64,000 nucleotides of DNA from Fluviicola sp. Its GTDB lineage: Bacteria > Bacteroidota > Bacteroidia > Flavobacteriales_D > Crocinitomicaceae. The translations under genes were made by a program, and so were the position numbers. This document shows positions 49,202 through 58,330 of the stretch, one piece after another (position 1 is the stretch's first letter; each line of letters starts with the position of its first letter). The DNA is taken from assembly GCF_039596395.1 (NCBI RefSeq), contig NZ_JBCNJT010000002.1:620001-684000 (forward strand), given 5' to 3'. Under the pieces are notes generated by a model. That model made no database searches. It was not told where the DNA came from and worked only from the letters and a program-made list of their open reading frames with translations.

Positions 49202-49209
49202 CAAAAATA
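49202..49209 (-). promoter_or_regulatory. Bacteroidota -7 box for asnS
   Basis: On the minus strand TATTTTTG matches TAnnTTTG exactly, 20 bp before the asnS start. Confidence 0.5.
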
Positions 49210-49359
49210 GGAAAGAAATTTGAAAGGAACGGGATTGATTCCGGGTTTCAATCACGGGGTATTTCTACCCGCCTCCGGCGCAAATTTGCCACTTTGACAA
49301 TTTGCCAATTTGCCTGTTTGCCAAATGACGAACCGGGTTTTTAGTGGGCTGTGGGTGTT

Positions 49360-50265
49360 TCACACGAGGATTTCCAGCAGGTAATACCAAATTCCACTCG
49401 TTACAAACGACAGCAAAATCGTCAGGAAAACAATCAGGTTGCTCAACCGCGGATTCAAACCGAATTGATCATTCAAAATCCCCGCGCTGATCATCGTTCC
49501 CATGGAAGCCTCAAAAACAGAAATTTTGGTTTGCATTTCCCCGGTCTGGAAAGCAAAAGCCAACCCCAAAATAATCAGCGGGGAAAGAATGAGTTTATAC
49601 AATGAAGCCGCCAAAATTGGCTGGAGTACATCGCGCATTTTCCCCAATTCAAATTGCAACCCAACCGAAAATAAAGCCAATGGAGACAAGGTTGCCGCCA
49701 GGGTAGAAACCAAGGGAGTAATCGGTTCAAAAGAGATGAAATGCGGCAAAACCAATGCAAGGATGATAACAATAAACGGCGGGAATTTCAGGAGCTTCAG
49801 ACTAATCGTTTTGAAATCCGCCTTTGCTGTTCCGGAAGCCTGCATGGCAACAATCGACGCGAATACTGCCAGTACAAAAAAGGACATTTGGTCTGTCACA
49901 GCGGCAATCGACAGGTATTTTTCGCCATAATAAGCAGAAATTAGCGGAAAACCGACAAAAGAAGTATTTCCCAATCCGGTGACGATCCAAAAAGCAGCTT
50001 TGGTTTTCCGGTCAAACTGAAAGCGTTTTGAGACCAATTCAGCAAGCAGCCAGGCACCGAACCAGCAGATCAAAGGAGTAATTAACGGGATAATAAGGTC
50101 AGTAGACCAAACAATGTGGGGAAGGTATTTCAATGTTGCGGCAGGAAGCGCTACATAAATAATCCAGACGTTAATTCCCTGGTGACTGCCTTTCGCCAAA
50201 ACTCCCGATTTCCGGAGTAAGAAGCCGGCCAGAAAACAAACTGCTATCAGGATAAAATTGGACAT
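49360..50265 (-). CDS. AEC-family (auxin efflux carrier-like) transporter
   Basis: The 301-residue product has about ten hydrophobic helices in two inverted halves. Characteristic pieces are FLLRKSGVLAKGSHQGINVW near the N-terminus, VTGLGNTSFVGFPLISAYYG with the Asn-Thr-x-(F/G)-x-G-x-P-L crossover motif (about residues 95-114), and FSVGLQFELGKMR in the second half. AEC proteins export or import small organic anions such as malate; the substrate here is unknown. It is a single gene 66 bp beyond the dxs stop in the same direction, so it might be co-transcribed with dxs. Confidence 0.85.
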   Translation of the reverse strand: MSNFILIAVCFLAGFLLRKSGVLAKGSHQGINVWIIYVALPAATLKYLPHIVWSTDLIIPLITPLICWFGAWLLAELVSKRFQFDRKTKAAFWIVTGLGNTSFVGFPLISAYYGEKYLSIAAVTDQMSFFVLAVFASIVAMQASGTAKADFKTISLKLLKFPPFIVIILALVLPHFISFEPITPLVSTLAATLSPLALFSVGLQFELGKMRDVLQPILAASLYKLILSPLIILGLAFAFQTGEMQTKISVFEASMGTMISAGILNDQFGLNPRLSNLIVFLTILLSFVTSGIWYYLLEILV

Positions 50266-50331
50266 GATCCAAAATTAGGGCTTATCGATGAATTCGAATG
50301 GAAATAAACTGCTAAAATGCTATAGCTTCTG

Positions 50332-52308
50332 CTAACCTACTTCGCTTTGAGGTCTTTGCTCTTCCGAAGTGGAAATATTCAGGATTTCTTTCACTTTCGC
50401 CGCAATCGATAAAGCATCGAAACCACAATCGTGGTGCAATTCTTCCGGTGTGCCGTGATGAACGTATTTATCCGGAATTCCCAATCGAACAACTTGTGAG
50501 CGGTAGTTATTGTCAGCCATGAATTCAATGATTGCCGACCCGAATCCGCCCATGATACAGCCGTCTTCAATGGTAATCACTTTGTCGAACTTCGTAAATA
50601 CTTCGTGCAATAAGGTTTCGTCCAATGGTTTCACAAAACGCATGTCGTAATGTGCCACAGATGCACCTGTTTCTTTCAGCAACTGAATCGCTTCCTGGGC
50701 AAAATTTCCCACGTGGCCGATTGTCAGTAGTGCAATATCTTCCCCGTTGCTTACTTTTCGTCCCTGCCCGATAGGAATCGCCTTCATCGGGGTTTTCCAT
50801 TCGGTCATTACTCCGTTCCCGCGAGGGTAACGAATGGAGAAAGGCCCGTGATTTTCAGCCTGGGCGGTGAACATCAGGTTTCTAAGTTCCGCTTCATTCA
50901 TCGGCGCAGAAACGATCATATTCGGAATGCTGCGCATGTATGCAAGGTCGTAAGCCCCGTGATGTGTTGCTCCGTCCGCTCCAACCAATCCGCCGCGGTC
51001 CAGGCAGAACACCACCGGAAGGTTTTGCAAGGCAACATCGTGCAATACCTGGTCGTAGGCACGCTGCATGAACGAAGAATAAATATTACAGAACGGAATC
51101 AATCCCTGTGTGGCCAAACCTGCAGAAAACGTGACTGCATGCTGTTCGGCAATTCCCACATCAAATGCACGATCCGGCATAGCGTCCATCATAAATGTAA
51201 GCGAACAACCGGTTGGCATGGCGGGAGTAATTCCCATGATCTTTTCATTTTGCTCGGCTAACTCCACAATGGTATGACCGAATACGTCCTGGTATTTCGG
51301 AGGCTGCGGAGATTTCGGAACAATTTTCACGATTTCACCGGTTTCCTTATTGAAAATTCCGGGTGCATGCCACTTGGTCGGGTTTCCTTCTTCCGAAAAC
51401 TTATAACCTGCTCCTTTTCGCGTGATACAGTGCAGGATTTTCGGTCCGGGGATATCTTTCAAATCTTCCAGTACTTTCGCCAAACCGATTGTATCGTGTC
51501 CGTCAACCGGTCCGAAATAACGGAAGTTTAACGATTCGAACAGGTTACTTTGCTTCAGGATGGAACCTTTCAAAGCACCGGATATTTTCGAAACGATTGA
51601 CTGTGCATCCGGCCCGAACTTGCTCACTTTTCCCAGCAATTTCCAAACCTCATCCTTCACTTTATTGTAAGTATGGGAAGTCGTGATATCCGTCAGATAT
51701 TCTTTCAAAGCACCCACATTCGGGTCTATTGACATGCAATTGTCGTTCAGAACGACCAATAAATCGGCATCTTTCTCGAATCCGGCATGGTTCATTCCTT
51801 CAAAAGCCATTCCGGCTGTCATTGCACCGTCACCGATCACCGCAATGTGATGCCGGTTCTTTTCTCCTTTGTAGCGGCTTGCAACAGCCATTCCCAAGGC
51901 AGCTGAAATAGAAGTGGACGAATGTCCGACTCCGAAGGTATCGTATTCACTTTCGGAACGTTTCGGGAATCCGGAGATTCCGCCTTTTGTGCGGTTTGTA
52001 TGAAAAACGTCTCTTCGACCTGTCAGGATTTTGTGCCCGTAAGCCTGGTGACCAACGTCCCAAACCAACTGATCATAAGGAGTATTGAATACGTAATGCA
52101 ACGCAACCGTCAGTTCCACCACTCCCAGACTGGCCCCGAAATGCGAGTTCCCGATCTCGGAAATGACATCAATGATGTATTGGCGCACCTCATCTGCAAC
52201 CTGCGGCAACTGGTCCACAGTCATCTTATCCCGTAAATCCTGCGGGATTACGATTTGTTCCAATAAAGGTCCTGCTTTATAAGGATGCATACAATCAGTA
52301 TTCGACAT
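50332..52308 (-). CDS. dxs: 1-deoxy-D-xylulose-5-phosphate synthase
   Basis: Dxs (658 residues, or 652 from the internal ATG at 52290) condenses pyruvate and glyceraldehyde 3-phosphate, the first step of the MEP isoprenoid pathway. The thiamine-diphosphate domain shows GNSHFGASLGVVELTVALHY, VWDVGHQAYGHKILTGRR and GDGAMTAGMAFEGMNHAG with the downstream NDN. The transketolase-like centre has FMQRAYDQVLHDVALQNLPV and DRGGLVGADGATHHGAYDLA, and the C-terminal domain has EDGCIMGGFGSAI. A perfect -7 box ends two bases before the ATG at 52308, so transcription may begin inside the first codons and favour the ATG at 52290. Confidence 0.96.
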   Translation of the reverse strand: MSNTDCMHPYKAGPLLEQIVIPQDLRDKMTVDQLPQVADEVRQYIIDVISEIGNSHFGASLGVVELTVALHYVFNTPYDQLVWDVGHQAYGHKILTGRRDVFHTNRTKGGISGFPKRSESEYDTFGVGHSSTSISAALGMAVASRYKGEKNRHHIAVIGDGAMTAGMAFEGMNHAGFEKDADLLVVLNDNCMSIDPNVGALKEYLTDITTSHTYNKVKDEVWKLLGKVSKFGPDAQSIVSKISGALKGSILKQSNLFESLNFRYFGPVDGHDTIGLAKVLEDLKDIPGPKILHCITRKGAGYKFSEEGNPTKWHAPGIFNKETGEIVKIVPKSPQPPKYQDVFGHTIVELAEQNEKIMGITPAMPTGCSLTFMMDAMPDRAFDVGIAEQHAVTFSAGLATQGLIPFCNIYSSFMQRAYDQVLHDVALQNLPVVFCLDRGGLVGADGATHHGAYDLAYMRSIPNMIVSAPMNEAELRNLMFTAQAENHGPFSIRYPRGNGVMTEWKTPMKAIPIGQGRKVSNGEDIALLTIGHVGNFAQEAIQLLKETGASVAHYDMRFVKPLDETLLHEVFTKFDKVITIEDGCIMGGFGSAIIEFMADNNYRSQVVRLGIPDKYVHHGTPEELHHDCGFDALSIAAKVKEILNISTSEEQRPQSEVG

Positions 52309-52309
52309 A

Positions 52310-52317
52310 CAAAGTTA
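52310..52317 (-). promoter_or_regulatory. Bacteroidota -7 box at the dxs start
   Basis: The minus strand reads TAACTTTG, an exact TAnnTTTG, touching the upstream ATG of dxs. If it is used, the transcript would start a few bases inside that reading frame and translation would begin at the ATG at 52290. Confidence 0.4.
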
Positions 52318-52490
52318 CGTCTTCGTTCAATGGTTAACAAACAAACGAAGAGTTTATTTCGTACGGATTTGAATTTAACGATTTTTCCGGAATAATAACT
52401 CCGGAAGACACTTTAATTCAGATGAATACAGACTTGGAAAAAGTAGCATTTGCGCCTTACCTCCATCCCAGTCTGTTTCTCGTTCTGTTC

Positions 52491-53525
52491 TTAAACCATA
52501 TCCCAACCCGCCACAAATATCGGCTTGGAACGCAGTTCGTCCATTTTCAGCGGATTCTTGCGCAAAACCACCACATCCACAATCGGTTGCGGGGTCATTT
52601 TATGGAACAAGCCCCAATCCACATAATGGCGTGCTTCGCGCCAAAGCGATTCTCTCCGGTCCACGAACCAAAGCATCATATTGACTTTTTGTTCGGCCAA
52701 AATACCTTCCAGCAAAGCAGAAAGTACGCCCGGATCGTTGTCTTTTACCCAAAGGGATTCGGGTACCAGGAAACTGTGGTTTTTCGGTTTGACAATGCGC
52801 CGGATTCCCGGTGTAACGGTGATCAGTTTGGTAAAAATCCCGCCGAGCATTCCAGGCAAACGTTCAATGACCCAATTGGCTTTCGTCACTTTAACAAAAC
52901 CCGTTATTTCCCCCGATTGATTGAAATAACCGTAGAACGGCCCTTTCTTCGCGTGATGTTCGATAAAATAAGCGTGTGAGCCGGAAACTTTTGCCAAACA
53001 CTCGTTGATCAGTTCTTCCGATTCGATCTCACGTACATGTGCTACAGCACGCGGTTTGGTGCGACTGAAAGATTGTGAAATCAACTGCGCTTCCGTGCGG
53101 AATCCGAATTGTTCAGACATCCATTTACTGCGGTCGTTTGCAGGATCGATATACGCATAAAAAGCATCCGGGGCGTTTCCCAGTTTGCCTTCGAATATTT
53201 CGTCAAAGAAACTTGCCATCTCCATTTTCAACCGCGAATTGCTCTTAGGCACACGATTGACATTTTTGGAAGCCTGTTTCTGGTTTGCAAATGCAAAATA
53301 GCGGACATACCATTGTTTTCCGCGGTCACAAAACGTCAGGTTTCCCTGCACCTTTCCGTCTCTTTCCAGGGAAATGAATAAAGGATTATCCGCTTCCAAA
53401 ATACGTGTCGGTGTATCTAAATGCTTGTAGCGCGCACCGTTCGTACCCAATGTGGTTTGGGTCAATAATTCGATTAAAGCGGGTGACGCCTCCCTGCGGA
53501 TCGTATATCTGCTTGAAAGTCCCAT
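52491..53525 (-). CDS. GNAT-like acyltransferase-fold protein
   Basis: The 344-residue product looks like a two-part GNAT-fold protein. The first half has RILEADNPLFISLERDGKVQ, GNLTFCDRGKQWYVRYFAFA and a long loop; the second has GPFYGYFNQSGEITGFVKVT and MMLWFVDRRESLWREARHYV. No clear acetyl-CoA R/QxxGxG/A loop is visible, so activity is uncertain. I recognise it as a protein found in Bacteroidota but not its substrate. It begins 3 bp after the stop of the alcohol dehydrogenase gene, so the two are in one operon. Confidence 0.6.
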   Translation of the reverse strand: MGLSSRYTIRREASPALIELLTQTTLGTNGARYKHLDTPTRILEADNPLFISLERDGKVQGNLTFCDRGKQWYVRYFAFANQKQASKNVNRVPKSNSRLKMEMASFFDEIFEGKLGNAPDAFYAYIDPANDRSKWMSEQFGFRTEAQLISQSFSRTKPRAVAHVREIESEELINECLAKVSGSHAYFIEHHAKKGPFYGYFNQSGEITGFVKVTKANWVIERLPGMLGGIFTKLITVTPGIRRIVKPKNHSFLVPESLWVKDNDPGVLSALLEGILAEQKVNMMLWFVDRRESLWREARHYVDWGLFHKMTPQPIVDVVVLRKNPLKMDELRSKPIFVAGWDMV

Positions 53526-53528
53526 TGA

Positions 53529-54698
53529 TTAAATAGCCTGGTTAACGATATACTCTGCCTCTTTGGGAGTAAGGTCTTTATTTTCTCCAAGTCCCGTCCA
53601 GCCACGTTGCACAAAACGGTCGTGAATGATCTTTGCCGTCTCGCTGTAATCGGATGTGTATTCGGAAATACGTGTTTTGACACTCAGTTTATGGAAGAAT
53701 TCTTCTGTTTTGACAATGGCTTTTCGGGCAATCTGGTCTTCCGATCCTTCCAGGTTCCAGACGCGTTTTCCGTATTGTGCCAGTTTTGCTTTTTTGCTTT
53801 CAAATTTCACTTCATACAGGCGCGGAGCAATGATCGCAAGTGTCTGTGCATGATCAATTCCGTGCAAAGCCGTCAATTCATGCCCGATCATGTGAGTTGC
53901 CCAATCGGTGGTCACTCCGCAGCGCAATACGCCGTTCAATGCCTGGTTGGCGCACCACATCAGGTTTGCAGCCAGTTCATAATCCGCCGGATTTTCCAAT
54001 ACTTTTTCCCCGATTTCAATCAGGGTGGAAAGAATTCCTTCCGCATAACGTTCCTGCAATAAATTCTCTCCTTTGAAAGTGAGGTATTGCTCCATGGTAT
54101 GCGTATATGCGTCGATTACCCCGTTTGCAATCTGGCGTTTGGGCAAAGTTGCCACGAAAGTCGGATCAAGCAAGGCAAACTTCGGGAAGAACAGCGGACC
54201 GCCCATCGTTCTTTTTTCTTTTAGCTCCGAACGGCTGATTACCGCTCCGGAATTGGATTCCGATCCGGTTGCAGGAATCGTAAGAATACATCCGAATGGT
54301 ACAGCAGAAGTGAATGCAGATCCCGGAACGTGAGTCAATACATCCCACGGATCGCCGTCATAATTCACTGCGCCTGAAATAAATTTCGCTCCGTCGATGA
54401 CAGAACCACCACCAACTGCAAGCATATACCCGATTTTGTGTTCACGGATATATTCCACAGCCTTCATCAGGGTCGTATATTCCGGATTTGCTTCGATTCC
54501 CTTAAAGAAATGCAGTTCCAGGCCATTCAACTCCGCTTTTAGTTTATCTAAAAAACCGGATTTCTCGATCGACCCGCCACCATACAGGACAATGACTTTT
54601 CCGTCAACAGCTTGCTCATGCAGCATTTTGGCGATTCTCGGCAACTGGTCTTTACCGAAAACCAGGGTTGTTGGAGTTGTTATTTCAAAGTTGTTCAT
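53529..54698 (-). CDS. Iron-containing alcohol dehydrogenase (YqhD/BdhA-like)
   Basis: The 389-residue product is a type III alcohol dehydrogenase, NAD(P)H-linked and iron- or zinc-dependent, of the YqhD/butanol-dehydrogenase type that reduces aldehydes. The nucleotide-binding half has VLYGGGSIEKSG (about 36-47) and AVGGGSVIDGAKFIS (about 95-110). The metal ligands are visible in VIDAYTHTMEQYL (Asp and His) and HMIGHELTALHGIDHAQTLA (His residues). GGGS followed by Ile-Glu-Lys-Ser is typical of NADPH-using YqhD-like enzymes. It heads a two-gene unit with the GNAT-like gene and is divergent from the 405-residue membrane protein. Confidence 0.92.
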   Translation of the reverse strand: MNNFEITTPTTLVFGKDQLPRIAKMLHEQAVDGKVIVLYGGGSIEKSGFLDKLKAELNGLELHFFKGIEANPEYTTLMKAVEYIREHKIGYMLAVGGGSVIDGAKFISGAVNYDGDPWDVLTHVPGSAFTSAVPFGCILTIPATGSESNSGAVISRSELKEKRTMGGPLFFPKFALLDPTFVATLPKRQIANGVIDAYTHTMEQYLTFKGENLLQERYAEGILSTLIEIGEKVLENPADYELAANLMWCANQALNGVLRCGVTTDWATHMIGHELTALHGIDHAQTLAIIAPRLYEVKFESKKAKLAQYGKRVWNLEGSEDQIARKAIVKTEEFFHKLSVKTRISEYTSDYSETAKIIHDRFVQRGWTGLGENKDLTPKEAEYIVNQAI

Positions 54699-54917
54699 GA
54701 ACTACGATGATTTCTAAATAATGTGACTGTAAAGATAAAAAAACAGGCTGTGAAATTAATCAAAAACTCCGTTTTCAACACAAAGATTTAAGAAGAATTT
54801 ACAATTGATTTCACCCGAAAGAAACCCGTTTGAATTACGCTGATTATGAGCGGTATACCAGGAAAAATTTCTTTGAAAAAAAGTTCGTGTTTCGAGAGCA
54901 TATTCCCGATTCTTTGC

Positions 54918-54925
54918 TATTTTTG
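54918..54925 (+). promoter_or_regulatory. Bacteroidota -7 box upstream of the membrane protein/amidohydrolase pair
   Basis: TATTTTTG matches TAnnTTTG exactly and lies 67 bp before the ATG at 54993. Confidence 0.4.
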
Positions 54926-54992
54926 AACCAACTGTTAACCATATTCATTTTTCAAATCCACTTTTCCGGTTTCTGCCACATTATTCACTGCT

Positions 54993-56210
54993 ATGAACTT
55001 TGCCGACAACAACATCCTGCTGATTCTCCTTTCACTGGTATTTATTTATGCCGTTTTGAGCATTTTAGTATCCATTCTCACCGAAGCATGGAGCTATTAT
55101 TCCAAAACGCGCGGAACTTTCCTGAAAGATTCCATTTACAAGTTGCTGAAAGATCCTTTGAACAAGGATTACGGCTACTTATTTTACAATCACGTAACCA
55201 TCGACGGATTGAAAAGTGCGCGCGACAAGCAAACCCAGTACATTTCTTCCCGCATGTTTGCCGAAGTGCTTGTTGATATTATTTCGCAGCAAGCTGTGCA
55301 CAACCGGAAAATCAATGTGGTTACAAGCGAAGACGGTCCCAAAAAGTACCAGCTGGAAGAAGTTCCCCTTCCGGAAACAATGATTCAGCGGTTCCAATTG
55401 GGGGTCTCTCAAATGAATACCAGCCAGTTTTCCGACCTGATGCAGTCTTTCCTGGATAAATCCGGAACGGATTACGACAAACTGAAAACGCATATCGAAC
55501 AATGGTACAACGACTATATGGACCGCGTTTCGGGATGGTACAAAACCAAGCAGCGCACCAAATTCCGGGTGTTCGGATTTTTGGTTGCCATTTCCTTAAA
55601 TGTGGATAGCCTGCATTTATTAAAAGTACTGAGCCTGGATGATAACCTGAAAAACCGGATGGTTGAAAGTGCCGAACGAACAGTGGAAAACCTGGAAAAG
55701 GATTCTACCCTGCGAAACGATATCAGTTTCATCCTGAAATCTGTTGCGATTGTGAAGGACAGCAGCGGAAACGTGACCGCCGGATCCGTTGAAGTGGCAC
55801 GCATGCAACAGGTTTTAAAGAATCTCGACAGCACCTCAAGGCTCAAAAGCCTGATCGATAAAAAAGAACTACACGAACTGGACAGCGCCATGAATATGGT
55901 TTCGGAACTCAACGTTCCGATCGGCTGGTCGAAAACAGTTGCTCCTTTATCTTGGTTCGCCGATGAACCGGCAAAGGAAGTACACCTGGCAACGATCCAC
56001 GATTCCAAAACTCCCGGACTGCTCGCCTACCTGGCCCACCGCAACAGCAGCACTGATTTCAGTAATATCTTCAAATACATCCTCGGCATTGTTATATCCG
56101 GTGTTTCCCTGAGTTTCGGGGCGCCTTTCTGGTTCGAGATCCTCACGAAATTTGTCAATATCCGAAGATCAGGGAAGATTCCCCAGGGCGATAAATCATC
56201 CAAATCTTAA
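54993..56210 (+). CDS. Membrane-anchored protein of unknown function
   Basis: The 405-residue product has an N-terminal transmembrane helix (ILLILLSLVFIYAVLSILVS, residues 9-28) and a second hydrophobic segment near the C-terminus (YILGIVISGVSLSFGAPFWF, about 368-387). Between them is a largely helical soluble domain with Lys/Asp-rich repeats (NRMVESAERTVENLEKDSTL, VARMQQVLKNLDSTSRLKSL) and another hydrophobic stretch FRVFGFLVAISLNVDSLHLL. I do not recognise a named family. It is 9 bp upstream of an amidohydrolase gene, so the pair probably works together at the inner membrane. Promoter box at 54918. Confidence 0.75.
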   Translation: MNFADNNILLILLSLVFIYAVLSILVSILTEAWSYYSKTRGTFLKDSIYKLLKDPLNKDYGYLFYNHVTIDGLKSARDKQTQYISSRMFAEVLVDIISQQAVHNRKINVVTSEDGPKKYQLEEVPLPETMIQRFQLGVSQMNTSQFSDLMQSFLDKSGTDYDKLKTHIEQWYNDYMDRVSGWYKTKQRTKFRVFGFLVAISLNVDSLHLLKVLSLDDNLKNRMVESAERTVENLEKDSTLRNDISFILKSVAIVKDSSGNVTAGSVEVARMQQVLKNLDSTSRLKSLIDKKELHELDSAMNMVSELNVPIGWSKTVAPLSWFADEPAKEVHLATIHDSKTPGLLAYLAHRNSSTDFSNIFKYILGIVISGVSLSFGAPFWFEILTKFVNIRRSGKIPQGDKSSKS

Positions 56211-56219
56211 TTCCGGTTT

Positions 56220-57518
56220 ATGAAACAGCAGTATCCTTTTTCAAATATTCATACGCACGTATTCAACAGCGAATGTGTACCCGACAATTTTTTGCGCATC
56301 CTGCCTTCCAAATTCGTACGGCGCATGCCACGCATGATCAAGCACATCCTCGACACGAAATGGGCACGGAAAACCATTGCTTTTTTCGCACAAATGGGAC
56401 GTAAAAAAGACAGCAACAAACGAAAGACTTTCGATAAATACATCGGTTTCCTGGAAGTTGCCACACAGCGCAAACAGCTGGATGTATTCGAACTGGAATT
56501 CGAAGTCGGAAAACAATTCGACTCCAGTGTCCGCATTGTTGGATTAACGATGAACATGGATTTCATGGACAACAACGCTTCCAAACACCAGATTACGTTC
56601 GAAACACAATTGGAAGCGGTCAAAGATATCAAGCGCTATTACCCGGCAAATTTCTTTCCCTTCCTGGGAATTGATCCGCGCCATAAATCCGGAACGGACC
56701 TGGTGAATTGGTCCAAAGACTATTTCGAAATGGGACTGGAACATAAAGGAACGATCTTTCCTTACTTTTCAGGCATTAAACTGTATCCGGCCCTGGGATT
56801 TTTTGCTTTCGATCCGCGACTGGACAACCTGTATGCTTATGCCGAGGAAAACCAACTTCCGGTCATTACGCATGTTACACGTGTCGGATCGCAATACATT
56901 GGTAGTAAGATCACCGAACTAATCCCGCCGAATCCGAAAACACTTTCGAACAACAATCCCGAATCGAATCAGGCAATGACTGAGATTTACGAGCGAATCG
57001 GTGTTTATTATCAAAAAAATTGGATCGCTGATAATCTGATCGGTGACAACGACAAGGCATGCGACCTCTTCAGTCATCCGCAGAACTACATCCCGATCCT
57101 GGAGAAATACCCGAAACTGAAAATTTGCCTGGCACACATGGGCGGGTCGAATGAGATTATTGACAATACCGCCAAAGACCCCGACTTACGAAAGATCCGC
57201 CGGGTCGACAGCCAATTGTGGTGTGACCGGATCCGCGACATGATGGTCAAGTACCCGAATTTGTACACCGACATCTCCTACACGCTGAGCGATCTGGACG
57301 ATAAAAAGGTGAAAGCAGCAATTATCGCTTTCATGAAAACACCCGACAACCAGGGAGAACTTTTGGCCAAACGGGTTTTGTTCGGAACTGATTTCTTCAT
57401 GACCGAACAGGAGAAACGGGAAAGTGAACTGTTTAAATTATCGCAGATCGAACTTTCCGAGTTCCATGACCTCATCACGCGGGATAATCCGCAGGAGTTC
57501 TTGCGGCAACCGCTTTGA
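56220..57518 (+). CDS. Amidohydrolase-family metal-dependent hydrolase
   Basis: The 432-residue product folds as an amidohydrolase TIM barrel. The first metal pair is IHTHVFNS (H11, H13). Other ligands are the Lys in GIKLYPALGFFA, the His in PVITHVTRVGS, the His in KICLAHMGGSNE and the Asp in VLFGTDFFMT. YTDISYTLSD precedes the last one, as in amidohydrolase-2 (decarboxylase/lactonase) proteins. Substrate unknown. It is coupled to the membrane protein 9 bp upstream; the N-terminal 130 residues are longer than in minimal family members. Confidence 0.8.
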   Translation: MKQQYPFSNIHTHVFNSECVPDNFLRILPSKFVRRMPRMIKHILDTKWARKTIAFFAQMGRKKDSNKRKTFDKYIGFLEVATQRKQLDVFELEFEVGKQFDSSVRIVGLTMNMDFMDNNASKHQITFETQLEAVKDIKRYYPANFFPFLGIDPRHKSGTDLVNWSKDYFEMGLEHKGTIFPYFSGIKLYPALGFFAFDPRLDNLYAYAEENQLPVITHVTRVGSQYIGSKITELIPPNPKTLSNNNPESNQAMTEIYERIGVYYQKNWIADNLIGDNDKACDLFSHPQNYIPILEKYPKLKICLAHMGGSNEIIDNTAKDPDLRKIRRVDSQLWCDRIRDMMVKYPNLYTDISYTLSDLDDKKVKAAIIAFMKTPDNQGELLAKRVLFGTDFFMTEQEKRESELFKLSQIELSEFHDLITRDNPQEFLRQPL

Positions 57519-57540
57519 TACTGTTTATTGGGTATATTCC

Positions 57541-57572
57541 TGGTAGGGACGCAATGCATCGGGTCCCTACCA
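57541..57572. terminator. Palindromic element, probable terminator
   Basis: TGGTAGGGAC (57541-57550) pairs with GTCCCTACCA (57563-57572) around a 12-nt centre with further partial pairing. It follows the amidohydrolase stop and resembles the GTAGGGGCG palindrome after der. No T-run, so it may be a repeat element rather than a simple terminator. Confidence 0.5.
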
Positions 57573-57664
57573 AAATGGAATCATTTCACCTCCATGGTGA
57601 TACCGTTCACCGAATAAATAACATTTTTTTACACTTCAATAGGTATGAATCAAAATTAACTATG

Positions 57665-57672
57665 TAGTTTTG
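57665..57672 (+). promoter_or_regulatory. Bacteroidota -7 box for the efflux operon
   Basis: TAGTTTTG matches TAnnTTTG exactly, 42 bp before the tetR-type ATG at 57714. Confidence 0.55.
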
Positions 57673-57679
57673 CAAAAAG

Positions 57680-57699
57680 GTTTAACCATTTAGTTAAAC
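57680..57699. promoter_or_regulatory. Candidate TetR operator
   Basis: GTTTAAC (57680-57686) and GTTAAAC (57693-57699) form a perfect 7-bp inverted repeat with a 6-base spacer CATTTA. It starts 8 bp after the -7 box, where a bound dimer would block transcription. Position suggests autoregulation by the TetR-type protein encoded 14 bp downstream. Confidence 0.6.
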
Positions 57700-57713
57700 T
57701 CAACAATTAAACT

Positions 57714-58319
57714 ATGGGATTAAAGGATTCAACAACGGAAGAAAAGATCTTGGAGGCTGCTAAGGATGTTTTCATGAAGTATGGTCTTTACGGTGCACGG
57801 ATGCAGGATATTGCTGATACTGCAGGAATAAACAAGGCATTGCTTCATTATTATTTCCGGAGTAAAGAGAAATTATTTGACGCTGTTTTTGACGGAGCAC
57901 TGGAAAATTATTTCTCACAAATGAGGGTTATCGGAGATACATCGCTTCCGATCAAGGAGCGTTTGATGCAGTATGTAGACAACATGTTCGAGTTTTTCAG
58001 CGAATATCCTCAGATGTCTATGTTCATCATCAAGGAAATTTCCATCAACCCTGAAATGTTCCACGAAAAGGTAAAGCACCTGAAGAACCAGCGCTCACTG
58101 CTAATCCCCACATTGGAAGAAGCATTCGCCAAAGGCGAGATCAAACCTTTTGATCCTGTTCTTTTCATGGTGAACCTGCATTCCATGTGTGCATACCCGT
58201 TCCTGGCATCCCCTCTTTACAAAGTCATGCTGAAAAAACATGGCTATGACTGGGATGACAGCGGCAAAGACAAAATCAAACAATCCGTCAAAGATTTCAT
58301 TTCCTTCAAATTTCAATAA
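57714..58319 (+). CDS. TetR-family transcriptional regulator of the efflux operon
   Basis: The 201-residue product has an N-terminal TetR helix-turn-helix (TEEKILEAAKDVFMKYGLYG, MQDIADTAGINKALLHYYFR, SKEKLFDAVFD; residues about 8-57) and an all-helical ligand-binding domain (about 70-200) with MLQYVDNMFEFFSEYPQMSM-type helices. These proteins repress drug-efflux genes until they bind a substrate. It is the first gene of the operon, 11 bp before the TolC-like gene, and a palindrome that could be its operator lies just upstream. Confidence 0.9.
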   Translation: MGLKDSTTEEKILEAAKDVFMKYGLYGARMQDIADTAGINKALLHYYFRSKEKLFDAVFDGALENYFSQMRVIGDTSLPIKERLMQYVDNMFEFFSEYPQMSMFIIKEISINPEMFHEKVKHLKNQRSLLIPTLEEAFAKGEIKPFDPVLFMVNLHSMCAYPFLASPLYKVMLKKHGYDWDDSGKDKIKQSVKDFISFKFQ

Positions 58320-58330
58320 CACAAACAATT

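Noticed and set aside
49255-49330. Regular repeat of TTTGCC units upstream of asnS
   Set aside because: The units (AATTTGCC, TTTGCC) are irregular in length and spacing; I regard this as low-complexity sequence without further support.
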